53,861 bases of DNA from Balneolaceae bacterium. GTDB taxonomy: Bacteria; Bacteroidota; Rhodothermia; Balneolales; Balneolaceae. The notes under the pieces were generated by a model that saw only the letters and a list, made by a program, of their open reading frames with translations, was not told where the DNA came from and made no database searches. A program made the translations under genes and the position numbers. Below, one piece after another: positions 9,628 to 18,800 of the stretch (within the stretch, counting starts at the first letter, position 1; each line of letters starts with the position of its first letter). The DNA is taken from contig JAFIFB010000025.1 in assembly GCA_020832285.1 (NCBI GenBank), positions 1 through 53,861 of the forward strand. Reading direction: 5' to 3'.

Positions 9628-10929
9628 TTACGAATTTGCGCTAAAAATGTTTTTCAGTGCCGGAATCATCAAAATCAGAAAAACAATCGCGGAAACCGTA
9701 AGAATAAGAGTTTGGTCGAGCAGTTCAAACCCGGTGATATGGGAAATTGCCCGGAAGAGATTGGTAAGTCCGATCAGGACCGTTAAAAATACAACAATTG
9801 CGGTAAGCAGGTTGTAGATCGTTCCGTTTTGATGTTGGCCAGGGAGTATGTCCCGGTCATTCATCAGAAGAAATAGAATAACAGCGATAACAGGCAGGAT
9901 AATTCCATTGAGGGCCTGAGCCAGGATAATTACAGGAATGGGCTGAAGCTGCAGCATTCCGAAGAGAAGGCCGATGCAGAGTACTCCCATCCAGACTGAC
10001 CGGAAACGAAGTCTGTTTTCTGCCCAGTTTGTATCTCCGGGTTCCGAAAGCAGCGACTGAGCCGTGACCGAAGCTGCGAGTGCGGCTGTAAGAGTTGAGC
10101 TGATACCCGCTCCAAAGAGCCCCGTAGCCAGAAGCCAGGGTGCCCAGCCTCCAAGCTGGCCGCTGAGAGCATCAGCAAGCCCTTCAAATGAAAATGTTCC
10201 GGAGATGGCCGTTCCCGTTAGCAGAATGGTTACAGAAACAAATCCACCCAGGCCAATGGCAACAAACAGGCTCCATTTCATTTCCAAAACCGTTTGTGCA
10301 TGCTTTAGACCTGACCCCAGGAAAATATTATAAGGAACTACAGTGGTGCCGATCAATCCCAGTACCAGGATTTCAGCGCCGCGGGGAATGGTTGGGGTCA
10401 GGCCTTTGGTAAACAGTGTGCTCCAATCTTGCGGAATCAGAAATGCCGTGATCACAAAACAGACGCCCATCACGGCTACAATCAGCCCGAGAAATGTGGC
10501 TATTTGGCGAATGGTTCCCTGCCAGAGTATAATTCCTGCAATTCCTCCGATTCCGAAGACAACCAGAGGGACTGGAACATCCTGAAACACCAGGTTGATA
10601 CCAGCAATCGCTCCAAGAATGTTTCCCGCCTCGAAGGCAGCACAACCGGTTATAATAGCAACAAGTGCAAGGCCTCTAAGCCATCTGCCTGTCATGGTAG
10701 AACTATACTTTTTCTGAATGGCCTGGCCGAGATTTATCCCGGAAACAGCGGTAATTCGTGCTGATGCTTCCTGAAGAACATAACAGGCTGCAGTGGAAAA
10801 GATAAGGGCCCAGATCAGTGTGTAGCCGAATTCCGCTCCGGCTGCAGCAGAGGTGGTTACCGTTCCGGGGCCGATAAATGCCGCCGATAAAACTGACCAA
10901 AACAGAATATTGAGGAGCTTTTTTTTCAT
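9628..10929 (-). CDS. Divergent Nramp-family (SLC11-like) transporter
   Basis: 433 residues with about eleven hydrophobic segments and an N-terminus that aligns by eye with Nramp TM1 (GAEFGYTLIWALI matches the canonical GAQFGYSLLW region). Canonical TM1 carries DPGN; here the same position reads GPGT (20-23). Canonical TM6 carries a Met and His in an MPH motif; here it reads VVPYN (197-201). The Asp, Asn and Met that bind transition metals are therefore all replaced. Known Nramp proteins import Mn or Fe with protons; this one probably has another substrate or mechanism. The spacer to the divergently transcribed trypsin-like lipoprotein gene is 247 bp. Confidence 0.85.
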   Translation of the reverse strand: MKKKLLNILFWSVLSAAFIGPGTVTTSAAAGAEFGYTLIWALIFSTAACYVLQEASARITAVSGINLGQAIQKKYSSTMTGRWLRGLALVAIITGCAAFEAGNILGAIAGINLVFQDVPVPLVVFGIGGIAGIILWQGTIRQIATFLGLIVAVMGVCFVITAFLIPQDWSTLFTKGLTPTIPRGAEILVLGLIGTTVVPYNIFLGSGLKHAQTVLEMKWSLFVAIGLGGFVSVTILLTGTAISGTFSFEGLADALSGQLGGWAPWLLATGLFGAGISSTLTAALAASVTAQSLLSEPGDTNWAENRLRFRSVWMGVLCIGLLFGMLQLQPIPVIILAQALNGIILPVIAVILFLLMNDRDILPGQHQNGTIYNLLTAIVVFLTVLIGLTNLFRAISHITGFELLDQTLILTVSAIVFLILMIPALKNIFSANS

Positions 10930-11176
10930 CGAAACAGAATAATCAGATGATTTTACATCTTAAAAACAGGCTATTGGTTTGTTTGAATCTTATTTTATAT
11001 AGTAGAGCAGGTAATTGAGAGATAAAATTTGAAAATTTATGTGAAAAAGTTCACTGACATCGGTTTATTGAATGATCAATTAATGTGTTTCGTTAATTAC
11101 TACGGAGTTATGGGAGTGGGGCATAGTTTTATGATATGAAAAAGTTCTTGCAAAATGAGTTATTCGAGGAAATAAC

Positions 11177-12232
11177 ATGAATGCATTCGAAAATAAAAGT
11201 TATCTGAAGGATTTTGGGTTATCTCTGTTTTTTATAGTGTTGCTTGTTTTTTCTTCCTGTCGTACAGTTCAGGAAGTTGAAATCAGGGAGCGCATGGATG
11301 ATGGATATTATCAAAATCATGTGCAATCAGATCTTGTTCGCCAGCAGATAAAAGAGAGTTTTAATACGGTTAGGCGAATTCAAAGCAATGTTAGTTACCG
11401 TACCTACCAGTTTTATGTGGATGATATGCCGTTCGAGTCTCAGTTACAGGATGTGGATTTTGCAGAGGTGGCCGCAGAATCAAGTGTGGATAACCACTCG
11501 ACAGCGGGAACGGCTATTGTGCTTTCTCAGCAGCGCGGAAGAGTGGCGCTTCTTTCAGCAGCTCACACAGTTTCATTCCCGGATACTATCTGGCATTATG
11601 GTGATGGAATTTCTGTGGCTGGAGATCAGCAGGTAGAGGCGGTATCCGTCAGGGAAAATATCAACCAGTTTGTTTTTACGGATGATGGAATAGAGATGCT
11701 GGAATTTATTCTGGCAGACCCCCGCCGCGATCTTGCTGTAATGAGAAGCCAGGCAAGTATCGGGAGCGACGCCAACTTAATGCCCCTGAATCTCACTATC
11801 GGTAATTTTGAACAGCTCGACTGGTCCGATATGGTCTATGCAATGGGCTATCCGCGCGGAGTAAAAATGGTTACACAGGGCACAGCCAGCCGTTCCGAAC
11901 ATCCCATTCGCCGTCTTGTGATGGATATTTCCATCAATCGTGGATTTAGCGGGGGTGCCGTTTTTGCTGTGCGGAGCGACGGCTCCGGCCTTGAATGGGT
12001 TGGAATGATTACCTCGGCAATGGGTGAGCAGGAAACTTACCTGGCACCAGAAGTGCAGCACGATGATGAATATAACCCTGATCTACCGTATGAAGGCACT
12101 GTTTATGTCCGGACGGCTTCACGCATTCACTACGGTATTACAAATGCAGTGGACGTAGACCAAATTCGTGATTTTTTAAGTGAAAACTTAGATGAGCTGA
12201 GAGCCAGAGGAGTTTCTGTGCCGGACATTTGA
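11177..12232 (+). CDS. Trypsin-like serine protease lipoprotein
   Basis: 351 residues. The signal peptide ends in a lipobox with Cys 28 (VFSSC), so the protein should be membrane-anchored outside the cytoplasm. A chymotrypsin-fold protease domain follows, with H130 (LLSAAHT), D185 (RRDLAVM) and S258 (NRGFSGGAV) in the expected order, and GTAIVLS before the His. It is about the size of DegP-like proteases without a PDZ domain. Some Bacteroidota trypsin-like lipoproteins act in envelope quality control, but no partner is visible here. The start at 11177 is ATG, preceded by an AG-rich stretch (cgaggaaataac) that may bind the ribosome. Confidence 0.85.
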   Translation: MNAFENKSYLKDFGLSLFFIVLLVFSSCRTVQEVEIRERMDDGYYQNHVQSDLVRQQIKESFNTVRRIQSNVSYRTYQFYVDDMPFESQLQDVDFAEVAAESSVDNHSTAGTAIVLSQQRGRVALLSAAHTVSFPDTIWHYGDGISVAGDQQVEAVSVRENINQFVFTDDGIEMLEFILADPRRDLAVMRSQASIGSDANLMPLNLTIGNFEQLDWSDMVYAMGYPRGVKMVTQGTASRSEHPIRRLVMDISINRGFSGGAVFAVRSDGSGLEWVGMITSAMGEQETYLAPEVQHDDEYNPDLPYEGTVYVRTASRIHYGITNAVDVDQIRDFLSENLDELRARGVSVPDI

Positions 12233-12767
12233 TGAACACTATAGACAGTAAATTCACTGTGCCTTGGGCTTTGTTATGGTGCCCCCAAAGGGTCTTGACA
12301 ATACCCATGTAATATTAGCATCTAATACAAAAAATGTTGTAGAACAAAGATTTAAAGCGTTCGGTGTAATTGTTGTTCATTTTGCCCAAGGCATCCCATA
12401 GGGCAAGGCCTATTAAGTTTAAATTCATTCATAACATTGATTTGCGGCTGATGAAATTTTTCTATACGTCACCCATCAGCCACCCTTCTACTTCGCCGAG
12501 GCTTCGAAGAACAGGTGTTCCCGTCAATTGATTGAAGGCCGGGCAAAACTAAATCAAAAACTTTACCTATACTGAAATTTTATAGGTAATGTCAGCCGAA
12601 GGGTCGGGATATCTCGCTTATATGGCTTGGTAAACACCGCGTCGGGGTGGGGATTTCAGTTATCTCAAAAATAACTACCCATATCAATTCCTGTTGAAAC
12701 ATTTTTTTAAAAACTCGTCCGGTGACTTACCCTTCGTTTAATCTTTGATATAAAATTAGTTCTGTAT
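12233..12767. other. Intergenic, 535 bp between convergent genes, with an inverted repeat
   Basis: It lies between the ends of the trypsin-like gene and the MTHFR-like gene, so it needs no promoter. A perfect 10-bp inverted repeat, tgccttgggc at 12260-12269 and gcccaaggca at 12384-12393, encloses about 115 bp. A second GC-richer patch sits near 12475-12545. No intact frame or tRNA was found. The length suggests remnants of a small mobile or repeat element. Confidence 0.45.
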
Positions 12768-13769
12768 TTAACTCTCCACACCTTCCATTTCAAGCAGTTT
12801 GGCAAGCCGAATTCCATTTTCAAAATTCCGAAGTCCCATCACCGAAATATTAAAACCCATAGGAAGGGGTACAGGAAGCTGACTGTTAAAATCCAACAGC
12901 TTTTCGCAAACTCTCTGGGCTGCCTCCAGCGAAACTGAAGCTGGGTTTTCACTTCCAAGAATATATTTTTCAGTTCGTTCGGGAATATAAACACCCAGCC
13001 ATCTCAGAAAATCCACATCTTTTTTACTGGAAATGGGTGTAAAGCTCCAGAAAATAGCCGGGGGATTTTCTATCTGATTTTGCTCAAGCAGTGATGAAAA
13101 ATCTTTCATCAGCGAGACGGGTGTTTCAGCTTCGGTGATAATTTGTGAAGTAAAAAAATCCGCACCTGCATCAAATTTATCAAGCATACGCTCAGGTTCG
13201 TCATAATCGGGCCGGCGGCGTGTGGGTATGCAAATATTCCCAATAGTGAAGTTTGTGGGAGCTATGGTTTCATTTTGGTGTTTCCGTTTCCCGCTGTTCA
13301 GGTAATTTTTCACCAGTTTGTTTCCTTCGCATACCGAAAGTCCGTCATAACGCTCAGAAGAAGATTCAGCACCAACCAGAATGATGTGTCTGATGTCGAA
13401 CTGATCGTAGGTTTCGAGTAGCCAGTGTTCCAGTTGGGCAGGATCATGTTTAACACAAACATGATTGATGACAAAGTTGGTATTGAATGAAGCGGAAAGC
13501 GATCGGGTATATTTACGCGGACTCACCCGTTCTTTATAAGGCTTTCGTCGTTTTCCTTTTTCTCCTTTTTTCGATTCGTTTTGAATTTCTGGCAGATTGA
13601 GTGCATTTACATTGGTTTCCCGGAGAAGCTGTGAGATATATTTTTGATGTGACCTCAGCCGTTTTTCCTGATTACCCTCAACAGGGGGTAAAATTTCAAA
13701 CAACAAAGCAGCATGATCGTTACAGTCTGTTACAATGTCATCTGTTTTCATCATTTCTTTAAATATCAT
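12768..13769 (-). CDS. Methylenetetrahydrofolate reductase-like protein in the betaine operon
   Basis: 333 residues. The N-terminus FEILPPVEG matches the FEFFPP start of MetF TIM barrels. The stretch YDEPERMLDKFDAGADFFTSQ matches the conserved KVDAGA...TQ segment, with the pterin-contacting Gln kept. The RGD-type motif of MetF instead reads VGAESS, and a basic insertion rich in Lys and Arg lies near residues 66-95. MetF makes 5-methyltetrahydrofolate for methionine and hence S-adenosylmethionine. As the last gene after two SAM-dependent methyltransferases, it plausibly feeds their methyl demand; that role is inferred. A distant MTHFR-like flavoprotein with another cofactor is the alternative. 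The spacer to the upstream methyltransferase is 65 bp. Confidence 0.72.
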   Translation of the reverse strand: MIFKEMMKTDDIVTDCNDHAALLFEILPPVEGNQEKRLRSHQKYISQLLRETNVNALNLPEIQNESKKGEKGKRRKPYKERVSPRKYTRSLSASFNTNFVINHVCVKHDPAQLEHWLLETYDQFDIRHIILVGAESSSERYDGLSVCEGNKLVKNYLNSGKRKHQNETIAPTNFTIGNICIPTRRRPDYDEPERMLDKFDAGADFFTSQIITEAETPVSLMKDFSSLLEQNQIENPPAIFWSFTPISSKKDVDFLRWLGVYIPERTEKYILGSENPASVSLEAAQRVCEKLLDFNSQLPVPLPMGFNISVMGLRNFENGIRLAKLLEMEGVES

Positions 13770-13834
13770 TTTCTTGTGAATGGTTTTTATCTGAAATGAA
13801 GAGTGCAGATTTATTATCCTGCAGGTCTTCAGGG

Positions 13835-14680
13835 TTATTTGCCGGAAGGTTTTTGAAAGTGAAAGATTCCCCAGGAGAGAAACTCTTTTTGGGCACCGTT
13901 AATCCAGTGCTGAAGTCCGGTTTTCATATTTTCCAGATACTCATTACTAACGTTTACCTGAAGTTCTTTCTCGTTTTTTTGAGTCTCTCTCAGAATGGCA
14001 GCATAGTGCTTTTTCAGGTGTTCTGTTAATTCTTCAAACCGGATGAATTTAAGTGAATGCTGTGTGCCCAGAGACTTGTAAAAACGAGGAGAGGCCATGC
14101 TTTCAAGGTGTATGCGGTCCAGAATGGGCTGAAGAACACCTTCAGGGCAATCATCGGATTGCATCGGGTCGGTGAAGATAAAGTCGCCACCGGGTTTTAA
14201 TACCCTGGAAGCCTCCTTCAATACCTGTTCCCGGTCGGGACTGTGCAGAAAAGCATCTTGCGACCAGACCAGGTCGAACTGTTCGTTTTTATATGGCAGC
14301 TCTTCAAAGTTTCCGTCAACCACTTCAATCAGTTCGTCGAGTTCCTGTTCCCGGTTTAACTCTCTCGCGCGTTCATTTTCAACTTCACTCAGATTAAAGG
14401 CAACCACACGGCAGCCAAAGCGATTGGCTAAATATCGTGCCGAGCCACCATACCCGGAGCCCAGGTCAATCACCCTGGAATCTTTAGAGAGTTTTTTGGC
14501 ATACGTAATCATACGCTCCTGTGTTCTGAGGCTTGCGTTAAATACAGGTTCATCATCTGAGAGATAAATGCCGATGTGAATATCTTCCCCACCCCAAACT
14601 GTTGAGTAAAAATGATCGGCATCTTCACTGTTATAATAATCTCTTGCAATGTCAACGGCTTCCAGTGGGTTACTGCTCAT
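13835..14680 (-). CDS. sdmt: Sarcosine/dimethylglycine N-methyltransferase
   Basis: 281 residues. A class I SAM-binding motif, VIDLGSGYGGSARYLA, sits at 70-85. The N-terminus (ARDYYNSEDADHFYSTVWGG followed by EDIHIGIY) is characteristic of SDMT enzymes. The enzyme transfers two methyl groups from SAM to sarcosine and dimethylglycine, giving glycine betaine in the cytoplasm. The gene begins 17 bp after the stop of the GSMT gene on the same strand, so the two are almost certainly co-transcribed and cover glycine to betaine. Betaine serves as compatible solute in salt stress. Assignment is strong because partner and family signature agree. Confidence 0.92.
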   Translation of the reverse strand: MSSNPLEAVDIARDYYNSEDADHFYSTVWGGEDIHIGIYLSDDEPVFNASLRTQERMITYAKKLSKDSRVIDLGSGYGGSARYLANRFGCRVVAFNLSEVENERARELNREQELDELIEVVDGNFEELPYKNEQFDLVWSQDAFLHSPDREQVLKEASRVLKPGGDFIFTDPMQSDDCPEGVLQPILDRIHLESMASPRFYKSLGTQHSLKFIRFEELTEHLKKHYAAILRETQKNEKELQVNVSNEYLENMKTGLQHWINGAQKEFLSWGIFHFQKPSGK

Positions 14681-14697
14681 GGTATCAGTTTTTTCAT

Positions 14698-15504
14698 TTA
14701 AGATTTCTGTTTGCGATACTCTTTTTCAGCAACATGGATAAAAAAATCAGGTTCATCGGAGCGGTAGGTTTCCTGAAAATCTCCATAGGAGTGAACGGTT
14801 TGGAATCCAACTTCCCTCATGAGTTGGCGTGTATAATCTTTGCGTAGAGGAAACATATTCAGGTGAAAAATCGAATCGTCTTCAAATCGGTAACGGAATC
14901 GTGCCAGTCCGCGATCAACATGTTCCGGTTCCACTTCCACATCTTCGCCGCAGTAATAATATTTGTGCTTGCTGGAATATCCGTCATTCAAAATTGAATC
15001 GTAATTGCGCTGATCCAGGATCAGCAGCCCGTTGTGGTTCAGGGCCGAATAAAATTCGGCAAGTGCCTTCCGCCGGTCATTTTCTGAAAAAAGATGTGTG
15101 AATGAGTTTCCAAGACAGATAATTGCATCAAATTTTTCATGAATGTCCCTGCTCAGCCAGCGCCAGTCTACCTGGACTGTACGCAGGATTTCATTTCTCT
15201 TTTTTGCGTTTTCAAACGCCCGGTAGAGCATTTGGGGACTGCCGTCGGCACTGATGACATCGAACCCGGCGTTTAGCAGCCGTACCGAATGGTAACCGGT
15301 ACCGGTGGCTACATCCAATACCCTTTGAACACCATGTTGTTTAAGTACATCAATAAAAAAGGTGCCTTCGCCTTCTGCCCGCTTTTCCCAGTCGATTAGG
15401 TCATCCCACTTCGCAACAAACTTTCGGATATACTCTTCCTGGTAGTGGTCGCTTTCCCGTACTGCCGTTGGGTCTTTTCCAAAAAATTGTTCTTGTGAAT
15501 TCAT
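14698..15504 (-). CDS. gsmt: Glycine/sarcosine N-methyltransferase
   Basis: 268 residues. The signature KWDDLIDWEKRAEGEGTFF is followed by the SAM motif VLDVATGTGYHSVRLLNAGF at 62-81, the pattern of halophile GSMTs. The enzyme methylates glycine to sarcosine and then dimethylglycine using SAM. It is the first gene of the three-gene minus-strand operon GSMT, SDMT, MTHFR-like. The promoter should lie in the 375-bp AT-rich spacer upstream (15505-15879). Regulation by salt is likely from the pathway's role, but no specific site was recognised. Confidence 0.93.
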   Translation of the reverse strand: MNSQEQFFGKDPTAVRESDHYQEEYIRKFVAKWDDLIDWEKRAEGEGTFFIDVLKQHGVQRVLDVATGTGYHSVRLLNAGFDVISADGSPQMLYRAFENAKKRNEILRTVQVDWRWLSRDIHEKFDAIICLGNSFTHLFSENDRRKALAEFYSALNHNGLLILDQRNYDSILNDGYSSKHKYYYCGEDVEVEPEHVDRGLARFRYRFEDDSIFHLNMFPLRKDYTRQLMREVGFQTVHSYGDFQETYRSDEPDFFIHVAEKEYRKQKS

Positions 15505-15879
15505 AATCTGATTCTATTTAAAATGAATAATTTATTTCATATTTTTGGTGAAAGGTTTGTTGATCTTTCCAGTCGGAAACCGAGGATTCATTTTTCTTTT
15601 TTTTAAGCGTTATGAACCTACGATTTAAATCAGTTTTTTATAAATCGAACTGTATAATATTAACAATAGTAATAGATCTTGTAAAGAATAGTTTTTTGTT
15701 ATTTGAATCAAGGGTCAGTACTTTTTTTGAAATACTATATAAGTATTATATTATCATGTATATGCGGCTATAAATATGAGGAAATAAATTCTTAAAAACG
15801 TGATCTATAAATTGCACTTTGTTCTTAATGAGCACTCTGGAGTCTTCACTCACTACAATTTGTGAGCTCAAGTCGGAGA
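15505..15879. other. AT-rich leader of the betaine operon
   Basis: This 375-bp spacer holds the 3' side of the oxoprolinase gene and the promoter side of GSMT. It is strongly AT-rich, with poly-T tracts near 15594-15605 and 15725-15730 and a run of TAT/ATA words near 15730-15770. No hairpin strong enough for a terminator, and no riboswitch, was recognised. Confidence 0.4.
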
Positions 15880-18800
15880 TTAACAGCCAAAACCACCACC
15901 TCCCGGAGTAAAAAGAAGAAAGCGATCTCCGGGATTGAGTTCCGCGCCATCCCGCCATTTCATTTTTTGGGTGGTTCCTTTTTTTCTTCGAATTTCCTGT
16001 TTTCCGGTTGCGCCCGGTTCTCCGCCTTTAAGTCCGTAGGGTTTCACGACTCTGTGCTGAGTGAGAACCGACAGGCTCACTGGTTCCAGAAACGTTATTT
16101 CCCTTATGATGCCGTTACCGCCTCGCCAGGTTCCGTTACCGCCTGAGCTTTCTCTGATGGAGTAGCGGTCTAGCCGAACAGGGAAGCGGTGTTCCAGAAT
16201 TTCGGGGTCGGCAGCGCGGGTGTTGGTCATGTGTTGATGTACAGCATCCGCTCCGTGGAAGCCATCACCTGCACCGGTTCCCCCGCCAACGGTTTCATAG
16301 TAGCCGAATGTGTCGTTTCCGAATAGTACATTATTCATCGTACCGTAACTGCACGCGGCCAGCCCGAACGCTTTTAACAGTGTATCAACAAGGCGCTGGC
16401 TGGTTTCGATGTTGCCACCCACCACCGCCGGACACTCAGCCGGATTATCGGGGAAAGGCGGGTTGAGCATTCCATCCGGGATTGTGATTTCAACTGGTTC
16501 CAGCAGTCCGTCATTCAGTGGCAGCGGTTCATTAACCATCAGCCGAAGCACATACATGATCACACTGTTGACGATGGATGGATTCGCGTTCAGATTTCCG
16601 GGATGAACACCCGAACTGCCGGAAAAATCAATACTCATTGAACTCCCCTTTACGCTACAATTTACTCTCAATAACGAGCCATCATCCATCTGTTCTTCGG
16701 CATGGAAAGTGCCATCCGGAATGTTTTCGAGAGTGAGCTTCATTCGTTCTGCTGCATAGAGTTTTAAGCGTTGCATGTATGTCTTTACTTCATCTGCCCC
16801 GAATGTATCAGCGAGTTTTTTCAACTCCGAAACACCACGGTGATTGGCAGCGACGGCTGCACGGATGTCGGCCATATTTTCTTCTATTGAACGGCTGGGC
16901 CATTCGGCTGAGCGAAGCAGGCCTTCTATCTGTTCCCAGCGGAATTTACCCTCTCTGGATAGAAACGCGGGCGGGATCACTACGCCTTCTTCAGCGAGAT
17001 TTGTTGCATCAGGCGGCATAGAGCCGGGGCGTTTCCCTCCGATTTCGGCGTGATGGGCACGACTGGCCACAAACCCGATTCGTTTACCGGCAACAAAAAC
17101 GGGAGTCACCACAGTTACATCGGGGAGGTGAGAACCGCCATAGCCGGGGTGGTTGGTAATGAGAACATCGCCCTCCCGGAAAACCCTCCAAGGGTTCTCA
17201 ACCCTTGGAGGGTTTGACGATGACGATTCAAAATATCGAATCAGCGTCCGCACGCATGTTCCCATCGCGCCGAGATGCACAGGAATATGCGGTGCATTCA
17301 CAACCAGGTATCCGTCTGCATCAAGCAGGGCACAGGAGTAATCGAGCCGTTCCTTGATGTTGACAGATAGGGCGGTTTTCCGGAGCATCTCGCCCATCTG
17401 GTCGGCCACAGAGCGGAACCGGTTGGTGTATAGCTGAAGCTGAATAGCTTCGGGGCGGTCTGTTTTTCCAAAACCTCCAAGGTTTCCTTTCGAAAGGTCT
17501 TTGCTTTTTGTATTTACTTGATTTTCCGTAGAAAAACCTTGGAGGTTTCTTTCTGAATGGCCTGAGTTTGCACTTTTATCCGGATTTTTCGAAGAAAAAC
17601 CCTGGAGGCTACTCAAAATCCAGGTACCATCATCCAAAAGCTGTCCCTCCCAGCCCGGTTCAATCACCGTTGTGCTGTGAGGGTCCAGAATGAGCGCCGG
17701 GCCTGCAATTTCGGCACCCGTTTTCAGCGATTTACGGTGATAGAACGGGCTGGTGTGCGAGGTTTTATTGTGAAGAATCTCTGTTTCTCCGGATGGTGAG
17801 CATTCGATTAGTACGTCACCGTTCACAGGCACAATTTCAATTTCAACATCTTTCTTTTCCGAAGCGATCACCCGAATCGCCTCTACTTCAATCTCACGCT
17901 CTTCTATCCAATGGCCGTAATGGTCTTCGTACACCTGCTGAAACTGTGCAGCTACCTTCTCGACTCCGTTCCAGTCAATTTCGAGCGAGCTATCCTGACC
18001 CTTCAGGCGCAGATAAAGCTGCTTGCGGGAAATCTCAATTTGTCCATTTTTAATCCCCTGTTTTTTCAAATCAGAGGTTGCTTCACCGGAAAGTTCATCA
18101 AACCACACACCCAGCTTCTCCCGAACTTCACGGAATGTCTTCAAAATCTGACGTGATGCGATTTGCTCTGTTTTAGCCTGCTGAAGGCCATACGCGCTTA
18201 GCAGCCCGGCATCAGAAGGAACCAGAACGGTTGATATATTCAGCTTTGCAGCCACCGCGAGGGCATGCTGGGCACCTGCGCCTCCAAATGCCACGAGAGC
18301 ATATTCAGACGGATCAAAACCCTTCTGGATCGAGATTTTCCGAATAGCCTGGGCCATCCGTTCGTTAGCGATATCCAGGAAGCCTTCCAATACGTCCTCT
18401 TTTTGAAGCGGTTGATTTCTGTTCTGGTTGATTATTTTCATCAATTCGTTGAGTGCGTTTCGGGCGGCTTCCATGTTGATGGTGATGTGGAAATTGGAGG
18501 GATGCAGGCGTCCGCTCAGCAGGTTTACATCGGTGATGGTAAGAGGGCCTCCGCGGCCGTAACATGCCGGGCCCGGATCTGCACCTGCACTCTCAGGGCC
18601 TGCGGTCAAGCTTTTTCCATCGTAGGAGCAGATGGAGCCACCCCCGGCTGCAACCGTTTCGATCTCAATGGCGGGAGCCGAAAGGGTGGCATCCCCCACA
18701 GTGTGCTCAAAAATATAATCGATCTCCCCGGCATAGCGCGCCACATCGGTACTGGTGCCGCCCATATCGAAGGAGATGATTTTTTGTAGATTTTCACTGA

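Noticed and set aside
17181-17215. Transcription terminator
   Set aside because: The hairpin lies in the middle of an intact coding frame with no T-run.
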